A stretch of DNA of 64,000 nucleotides from Collimonas humicola (GTDB lineage Bacteria > Pseudomonadota > Gammaproteobacteria > Burkholderiales > Burkholderiaceae_D): contig NZ_JAGQEE010000012.1 in the NCBI RefSeq assembly GCF_018304945.1, forward strand, positions 1 to 64,000, read 5' to 3'. The translations under genes and the position numbers were made by a program. The notes beneath the pieces were generated by a model. That model had not been told where the DNA came from. It did no database searches and saw only the letters and a program-made list of their open reading frames with translations. The first letter of the stretch is position 1, and every line of letters starts with the position of its first letter. Shown here one piece after another: positions 58,836-64,000 of the stretch.

Positions 58836-59060
58836 GCCGTGCTGCTGCAATTTCTTGCGCAGGGTGTTGCGATTGATGCCCAACATCTCGGCGGCATGCG
58901 ACTGGTTGCCTTCGGCGCGCGCGATCACGGCTTCCAATACCGGTTTTTCAACCGTGGAAATCACCATGTCGTAGACATTCGACGGCGGCTGTTCGCCCAA
59001 ATCCTTGAAATATTTTTCAAGGCTTTGCTTTACCACGTCTTGGATACTTTCTTTACTCAT
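58827..59060 (-). CDS. fis: DNA-binding protein Fis
   Basis: Fis is a nucleoid-associated DNA-bending protein that activates rRNA promoters in fast growth. The 77-residue protein has the C-terminal helix-turn-helix (SHAAEMLGINRNTLRKKLQQ) of the family and is shorter than E. coli Fis (98), as is common in betaproteobacteria. It follows dusB by 126 bases, echoing the dusB-fis operon known elsewhere. Confidence 0.95.
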   Translation of the reverse strand: MSKESIQDVVKQSLEKYFKDLGEQPPSNVYDMVISTVEKPVLEAVIARAEGNQSHAAEMLGINRNTLRKKLQQHGLL

Positions 59061-59186
59061 TCTTTTTTACTATTCTTTTTTTTAAGATCCGGGCCGGATC
59101 TCCTGCAGCGCCACGCTTTTGCCACACTCTTGCCGCGGCCAGCTTGCCGGAAAATCCCGCCCAGTCCTGTTTCTTGTTGATCTGAT

Positions 59187-60200
59187 TCAGGCCGCCATCT
59201 GCTCGGCCACCCCGTATTGTAACCGCTCCCCAAACGCAAACTGCGATTCGAAGAAGCTATTTACTGCAGCCAGCTGCTGGCCGCAATCTTCCAGCAGGTT
59301 CATGCGTTGCCGGAATGCCTCGCCGCCCGGCAAATCGCGCACATACCAGCCAATGTGCTTGCGGGCAGTGCGCACGCCCAGGTAATCCCCATAGAAGCCG
59401 TAATGCGCGCGCAGATGCTCATCCATCAGTTGTTGCACTTCCGCCACCAGCGGCGCCGGCAAATATTCGCCGGTGCGCAGGTAGTGCGCGATTTCGCGGA
59501 AAATCCAGGGCCGCCCCTGCGCCGCGCGGCCGACCATGATGGCGTCGGCCTTGGTGTATTCCAGCACCTGGCGCGCCTTTTCCGGCGTCGTGATGTCGCC
59601 GTTGGCGACTACCGGGATGGACACCGCGGCCTTGACGGCTGCAATCGTCTGGTATTCGGCGTCGCCGCTGTAGCCGTCGGCGCGCGTGCGCCCATGCAAA
59701 GTCAGCATGGCGATGCCGCTGGCTTCGGCCAGGCGCGCGATATTCAAGGCGTTCTTGTTGAGGCGATCCCAGCCGGTGCGAAATTTCAGCGTCACCGGGA
59801 CATCCACCGCACCGACTACCGCTTCCAGGATCCGCGCCACCAGTTGCTCGTCCTGCAACAATGCCGAACCGCACCAGCTGTTGCAGACTTTCTTGACCGG
59901 GCAGCCCATGTTGATATCGATGATTTGCGCACCGTGGTCAACATTGTATTTTGCACATTCCGCCAGCATCTGCGAATCGGCGCCAGCGATCTGCACCGCC
60001 CGCGGCTCCATCTCGCCATCGTGGTTGATGCGGCGCGACGTCTTTTCGGTCTGCCACAGGCGCGGATTGGAGGCGGCCATTTCCGACACCGCATAGCCGG
60101 CGCCCAGCTCTTTGCAGAGCTGTCGGAACGGCCTGTCCGTGACACCGGCCATCGGTGCCACAAAGACATTGTTGCGCAGGAAATAAGGGCCGATATTCAT
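59187..60200 (-). CDS. dusB: tRNA-dihydrouridine synthase DusB
   Basis: DusB reduces a specific uridine in the tRNA D loop using FMN and NADPH. The 337-residue TIM-barrel protein contains APMAGVTDRPFR, the catalytic cysteine C100 in NMGCPVKKV, and the FMN-binding VANGDI and GRAAQGRPW segments. It starts the dusB-fis-purH-ruvC run. Confidence 0.95.
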   Translation of the reverse strand: MNIGPYFLRNNVFVAPMAGVTDRPFRQLCKELGAGYAVSEMAASNPRLWQTEKTSRRINHDGEMEPRAVQIAGADSQMLAECAKYNVDHGAQIIDINMGCPVKKVCNSWCGSALLQDEQLVARILEAVVGAVDVPVTLKFRTGWDRLNKNALNIARLAEASGIAMLTLHGRTRADGYSGDAEYQTIAAVKAAVSIPVVANGDITTPEKARQVLEYTKADAIMVGRAAQGRPWIFREIAHYLRTGEYLPAPLVAEVQQLMDEHLRAHYGFYGDYLGVRTARKHIGWYVRDLPGGEAFRQRMNLLEDCGQQLAAVNSFFESQFAFGERLQYGVAEQMAA

Positions 60201-60291
60201 GGCGGTATCGAAAGCTCGAGATGAGTTGCAGCGGGAAAGGCGTCATTTTATCGCGATTGCCGCCGCACGCGGGTTATTCTCGGTGTGTACT

Positions 60292-61413
60292 TTAGAGCTC
60301 GTCTTCGGCTACCGTACTGGAGCTGTGCAGATGCTGGGTAGCGTAATGGATCAGTTCGTCGAGCCCGCGGCCATCGGCGCCATAGGTAGCCACCCCCACC
60401 GAGAGCGCCAGCCGGATCGACCAGTTTTCGATATTCACCGGATGATGCTTGAAATGGCCGAGGAAGGCTGCGGCCAGGTTTTCCGCATCCACCGTGTCGG
60501 TCGCCGGCAACACATACAGGAATTCAGTGGCATTCCAGCGGCCGCCGCTGTCGCTCTTGCGCAGCTGTCCGCCGGTATCCTTGGCAAACGCCGCCAGGAT
60601 ATTGTCGGCCACGGCCCAGCCGTAGAGATCGTTGATCTTGTGAAACTCGTCCAGCTGACAATAAAGGATCGACAGCGGCGATTCGTCGGTCGCGGTGGCG
60701 GCCACCGCTTCTTCGTAGACATGGACAATGCGGCGCCGCGTCAGCAAGCCCGTCAGCGAATCGAGCTGGGCTTGCCGCGTCAGCAGATGCGACAGGTTGG
60801 ACTGCTTCCAGATCACCTCGCAGACATGGCCGAAAGCCTGGAACGAAGCGTACCCGGTGTCGGCGAAATAATCATGCCGGTCGGCATAAAACACCATCAT
60901 GCCGTGCATGCGGGCTTTTTCCGAGCGCAGCGGTATCGCCAGCGCCGCCGTGGCGGAGCATTTTTCCGGATGGGCTTGCCAAGGCGCAAACAATGACTGG
61001 AAGTCGCTGTCGTGGCCGGCTTCCCAGTCTGCTTCCTGGGCAAACGGCGCAACGTAATCAAAACAGTCCTTGGACAGCTGCCAATGATCCGATTCGCTCA
61101 GGGCCTTACCGACGATCGCAGTCGGCTTGATCGCCGCCTCCGAGTCATCCTGGCAAAAGCCGACCCACACCAGCCGGATATGCTGACTGGCCGGCAAGAT
61201 CATCTGGCACAGGCGCTTGACGCTTTCGCGGCCGCTATAGGCTTGCGGCAGGGTCTGCAGCAGCTGGTGCAAGACGCCGACCAGCGCCAGCTGCTCTTCA
61301 TTCAGTGCAGGGGCTGCAGGCTCCGCGGCAGCCTTTTTCCCTGTGGCCGATTCCACGAATTGCTCGGGGTCAGCAGTACGCTGCGCCCAAGAGGGGAAGA
61401 GATTAAGTTTCAT
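60292..61413 (-). CDS. GAF-like plus degenerate GGDEF-domain protein
   Basis: The 373-residue protein has no membrane segment. A GAF-like sensory region (about 45-205) is followed by a GGDEF-type domain (about 215-365) that keeps LDSLTGLLTRRR and the LDEFHKINDLYG metal/nucleotide region. Its signature reads NATEF at 294-298 instead of GGDEF, so both glycines and the central Asp are lost. Cyclase activity is therefore unlikely; it may bind a nucleotide or act as a structural signal relay. It is monocistronic. Confidence 0.85.
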   Translation of the reverse strand: MKLNLFPSWAQRTADPEQFVESATGKKAAAEPAAPALNEEQLALVGVLHQLLQTLPQAYSGRESVKRLCQMILPASQHIRLVWVGFCQDDSEAAIKPTAIVGKALSESDHWQLSKDCFDYVAPFAQEADWEAGHDSDFQSLFAPWQAHPEKCSATAALAIPLRSEKARMHGMMVFYADRHDYFADTGYASFQAFGHVCEVIWKQSNLSHLLTRQAQLDSLTGLLTRRRIVHVYEEAVAATATDESPLSILYCQLDEFHKINDLYGWAVADNILAAFAKDTGGQLRKSDSGGRWNATEFLYVLPATDTVDAENLAAAFLGHFKHHPVNIENWSIRLALSVGVATYGADGRGLDELIHYATQHLHSSSTVAEDEL

Positions 61414-61507
61414 GCTGGCGGCCCCACTATTGTTTTAGTTCTTATCGGCAAGATTAGCACAAGCTCGCTGCCTTTATCGCAACTGTTTTGGCTGCAGCTT
61501 ATACAGA

Positions 61508-61535
61508 TTTATAGCAGTTTTACGATATTAATCTA
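61508..61535 (-). promoter_or_regulatory. Possible promoter of the GGDEF-like gene
   Basis: TATAAA (61513-61508) lies 16 bases from TAGATT (61535-61530) on the minus strand, about 95 bases upstream of the start. The -35 is poor. Confidence 0.3.
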
Positions 61536-61590
61536 CAGCAACAAAATGCGCGCTGGCGAGGATTTTTCGTGTACTTGCCCGTCTACGAGG

Positions 61591-62250
61591 TCAGCGATCG
61601 ATTTCGTCCAGCGCCAGCTCGTCCAGATGGACCACTTCGGCCCAGCCATCCACGCGCAAGGGCTGCGCCCAATCCGGATTCCAGCTCAGGCGATTGATGC
61701 TGGCGTTGAAAATATCGCAGCTGCGCGGCTGCTCCAGCGGCAATTGATTGGCGAAACGGTAAATGCAGTCGAGCACGCCGCCATGGGCGACTATCGCAAT
61801 CCGCGCCAGCGCGCCGGCGCGCAGCACAGCGAGCAAGGCGCTCACCGTCCGCTCGTAAAATTCGCGCATGGTTTCCGCCGCATGCACGCCGGCCGGATAA
61901 CGATAGTCGACTGCGCGCTCCATCAGGGCCGCGTAGGCCTCAGGAAAGCGCTGCGCCGCTTCCGGATAGCGCAGGCCTTCCAGCGCACCGTAGCAGCGCT
62001 CGCGCAAACCGGCGTCGAGTCGCAAGGATAGGTTGCGGGCAGCTGTCAGCGGCGCCGCGGTTTGCCGGGCGCGCTGCAGATCGCTGCTGAAGACCGCGTC
62101 GAGGGCGATGCCGTCCAGGCTGCGGGCCAGCGCCAGCGCCTGGCGTTCGCCGACCTGGTTAAGCGGAATGTCGAGATGGCCCTGCAGGCGGCGCTCCAGG
62201 TTCCAGTCCGTTTCGCCGTGGCGTATCAATAAGATTTCAGTAGTTGCCAT
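61591..62250 (-). CDS. Histidine phosphatase family protein (phosphoglycerate mutase-like)
   Basis: The 219-residue protein has the RHGET motif with catalytic H11, the second histidine H156 (VAHGGVLD) and conserved arginine R10, so it should be an active phosphohydrolase. The family includes GpmB-like and CobC-like phosphatases; the substrate cannot be told from sequence. It lies 25 bases upstream of the PEBP gene's stop, and the two share a strand. Confidence 0.88.
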   Translation of the reverse strand: MATTEILLIRHGETDWNLERRLQGHLDIPLNQVGERQALALARSLDGIALDAVFSSDLQRARQTAAPLTAARNLSLRLDAGLRERCYGALEGLRYPEAAQRFPEAYAALMERAVDYRYPAGVHAAETMREFYERTVSALLAVLRAGALARIAIVAHGGVLDCIYRFANQLPLEQPRSCDIFNASINRLSWNPDWAQPLRVDGWAEVVHLDELALDEIDR

Positions 62251-62275
62251 AAATTTTCTGCAGGTACGGGTATAG

Positions 62276-62905
62276 CTATAAAGCCGGATTCAAGGTGTAC
62301 AGGCCGACCATGGCTTCTTCCGCCAGGATGTGGCCGTGCATGGCCGCCAGCACTTGCGCGCCGGTGAATTTGCCGGTCACTGCCAGGCGCGGAATGCTGA
62401 GGGCGTACAAGGTGAAGATATATCGGTGGACGATTTCATCATTCCACGGCGGGCAAGGGCCGTCATAGCCGAAGTAGTCGCCGCTCATCGCCGCATCGCC
62501 GGCAAACCAGCCGGTATAGTCATTCAAGCCGTGGCGCAGGCCCGGGTTGCTGTCGATTTCCGGACCGGGCTTGCCGCACGGCGTGACGCCGTTGCTGAAT
62601 GCGGCGGCGGCAATCGATGTGGTGGCCGGCGGCAGGTCCAGCAGCAGCCAGTGGAAAAAGTCGACGCGCGGCAAATCCGCCGCGACCGTCTTGCCTTCCT
62701 GGTTGACGTCGTCGCCGCGCGAAGGCACGTCCGGATCGTGACAGATCAGCGCCAGCGATTGCGTGGCGGCCGGCAACTGGCTCCATGCAAAGTGAGGATT
62801 GCGGTTGGCCGACAAGCTGATATGGGTTTCCGGATGGCTCACGGCGAAAGCGAATTCGCCAGGAATATAGGCGCCGTCCTTAAAAGAATTGCTCCAGAGT
62901 TTCAT
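62276..62905 (-). CDS. PEBP/YbhB family protein
   Basis: A 209-residue member of the phosphatidylethanolamine-binding protein family, with the CHDPDVPSR and GPCPPWNDEIVHRYIFTLYA segments of the ligand pocket. No signal peptide is seen, so it is cytoplasmic like E. coli YbhB. Function in bacteria is unclear. It follows dtd by 51 bases. Confidence 0.9.
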   Translation of the reverse strand: MKLWSNSFKDGAYIPGEFAFAVSHPETHISLSANRNPHFAWSQLPAATQSLALICHDPDVPSRGDDVNQEGKTVAADLPRVDFFHWLLLDLPPATTSIAAAAFSNGVTPCGKPGPEIDSNPGLRHGLNDYTGWFAGDAAMSGDYFGYDGPCPPWNDEIVHRYIFTLYALSIPRLAVTGKFTGAQVLAAMHGHILAEEAMVGLYTLNPAL

Positions 62906-62956
62906 GGCAAGCTCCCGTGGATAATTTCAATTCCGCCAGACTACAGCAAAAACACC

Positions 62957-63415
62957 TTACGCTTTGGCCAGCGGCGGTTTTACCTGCAGCCAGAAAGTCA
63001 CCGGGCCGTCATTGGTCAGCGACACTTTCATGTCGGCGCCGAAGCGGCCGGTTTGCACTTGTGCGTGGCTGCTGCCGGCCTGCTTCACAAAATAATCGAA
63101 CAGGCGGCGGCCGTCTTCCGGCGCCGCTGCCGGCGTGAAGGAAGGCCGGGTGCCGGACTGCGTATCGGCCGCCAGCGTGAACTGCGGCACCAGCAGCAAG
63201 CCGCCGCCGATATCGCTGACGCTGCGGTTCATCTTGCCAGCATCGTCGCTGAACACGCGATAAGCAAGCAGCTTGGCGAGCAAGGCATCGGCCTGCTTTT
63301 CGCTGTCGCCGCGCTCGGCGCACAGCAGCACCATCAGGCCGGCTTCGATAGCGCCGACAGTGGCGCCGTCCACTACCACGCTGGCGTGGCTGACCCGTTG
63401 CAACAGGGCGATCAT
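62957..63415 (-). CDS. dtd: D-aminoacyl-tRNA deacylase
   Basis: Dtd removes D-amino acids wrongly attached to tRNA. The 152 residues include [13 protein letters not shown], the PQFTLAAD active-site loop with its threonine (E. coli has SQFTLAAD) and the Gly-cisPro motif GPVTFWLQV. Its ATG overlaps the tyrS stop by four bases, a fitting pairing because TyrRS mischarges D-tyrosine. Confidence 0.95.
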   Translation of the reverse strand: MIALLQRVSHASVVVDGATVGAIEAGLMVLLCAERGDSEKQADALLAKLLAYRVFSDDAGKMNRSVSDIGGGLLLVPQFTLAADTQSGTRPSFTPAAAPEDGRRLFDYFVKQAGSSHAQVQTGRFGADMKVSLTNDGPVTFWLQVKPPLAKA

Positions 63416-64000
63416 GCGGTCAGGGTAACGCGGGCGAACTTGCGCTTGCCGACCTGTATCACGAAGGTCGCGGCATCGACCTTCAAACCCTTGTCGCTGA
63501 TCACCGCGCCGTCGATCCGCACCCCGCCCTGCTCCACCATGCGTAACGCTTCCGAGGTCGACGGACAGAGATTGGCTTGCTTAAGCAACTGGCCGATGCC
63601 AAGCGGCGCGCCGCTCAAGGTCAGTTCAGCAATGTCGTCCGGAATGCCGCCCTTGGCGCGATTGTTGAAATCGCTCAGGGCATCTTCCGCCGCCTGCTGG
63701 CTATGGAAGCGCGCCACGATTTCCTGCGCCAGCGCGACCTTGATGTCGCGCGGATTCTGGCCGCCCTCGACCTGCGTCTTGTAAGCGGCGATCTGCGCCA
63801 GCGACTTGAACGACAGCAGTTCGTAGTAGCGCCACATCATGACGTCGGAAATGCTCATGACCTTGGCGAACATGGTGTTGGCCGGCTCGGTGATGCCGAT
63901 GTAATTGCCCTTGGACTTGGACATCTTCTCGACGCCGTCCAGGCCTTCCAGCAGCGGCATGGTCAAGATGCATTGCGGTTCCTGGCCATAATCCTTTTGC
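63412..64000 (-). CDS. tyrS: Tyrosyl-tRNA synthetase, C-terminal part (5' end beyond the window)
   Basis: The frame is open to the right edge and reads [18 protein letters not shown], giving the KMSKS ATP-binding loop of class I synthetases. A C-terminal S4-like RNA-binding domain (about the last 65 residues) follows. About 195 codons are present, lacking the HIGH-containing N-terminal part. It is translationally coupled to dtd. Confidence 0.95.
   Translation of the reverse strand, partial: QKDYGQEPQCILTMPLLEGLDGVEKMSKSKGNYIGITEPANTMFAKVMSISDVMMWRYYELLSFKSLAQIAAYKTQVEGGQNPRDIKVALAQEIVARFHSQQAAEDALSDFNNRAKGGIPDDIAELTLSGAPLGIGQLLKQANLCPSTSEALRMVEQGGVRIDGAVISDKGLKVDAATFVIQVGKRKFARVTLTA

Noticed and set aside
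1-64000. CRISPR arrays, restriction-modification or toxin-antitoxin systems
   Set aside because: No regularly spaced repeats and no matching protein families were seen on either strand.

Overview
The window is a 64 kb piece of a betaproteobacterial chromosome, most likely Burkholderiales, family Oxalobacteraceae (Collimonas/Herbaspirillum-like). That placement is inferred from gene order (hemA-prfA-prmC; pilBCD-coaE-zapD-yacG; secA-M23 peptidase-dciA; lpxC-peroxiredoxin-ftsZ; dusB-fis-purH-ruvC) and protein style; no rRNA is present to confirm it. Almost everything right of about 2 kb is conserved housekeeping sequence.

Layout. (1) 1-1801 is the end of an integrated element. It carries a transposase start running off the left edge, an IS21-family remnant, an XRE-type regulator gene cut short by that remnant, and an orphan membrane-protein gene. 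It closes on a 45-nt 3' fragment of a tRNA-Phe gene that keeps its original terminator, the usual sign of tRNA-targeted integration. (2) 2083-4067 is minC-minD-minE (division-site selection), with a palindromic repeat in the minC-minD gap. (3) 4449-9281 holds an OmpR-type response regulator, a secreted LysM/FecR-domain protein and a CHASE2 sensor kinase. (4) 9419-13419 is hemA, prfA, dsbB, prmC. (5) aqpZ, tex, a polyprenyl diphosphate synthase, tRNA-Pro(CGG) and a CorC/HlyC-like membrane protein follow to 19.6 kb. (6) 19712-25292 is pilB-pilC-pilD-coaE-zapD-yacG. (7) On the minus strand come a MutT-type Nudix hydrolase, a DUF815 ATPase, argJ, secA and an M23 peptidase; dciA is divergent from the peptidase. 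(8) 33066-36787 is a compact cluster of a PTS-IIA-like protein, a double-length ABC permease and an ABC ATPase with an extra C-terminal domain, with no binding-protein gene. (9) lpxC and a Prx5-type peroxiredoxin lead into the complete dcw division/cell-wall cluster, read on the minus strand from mraZ (56006) to ftsZ (38719) in the order mraZ-rsmH-ftsL-ftsI-murE-murF-mraY-murD-ftsW-murG-murC-ddl-ftsQ-ftsA-ftsZ. A promoter and a four-box MraZ-type operator precede it. (10) The right end holds ruvC, purH, fis, dusB, a GAF/degenerate-GGDEF protein, a histidine phosphatase, a PEBP-family protein, dtd and the 3' part of tyrS.

Much of the window serves one theme, envelope growth and division: MinCDE and ZapD position and bundle FtsZ, the dcw genes make and insert peptidoglycan, LpxC commits lipid A synthesis, the polyprenyl synthase serves isoprenoid metabolism, and SecA exports. 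The least explained parts are the IIA/ABC cluster, the three-gene sensory cassette, the inactive-looking GGDEF protein, the element end at 1-1801 and several palindromes and repeats in leader regions. I saw no CRISPR array, rRNA or obvious antiphage system.
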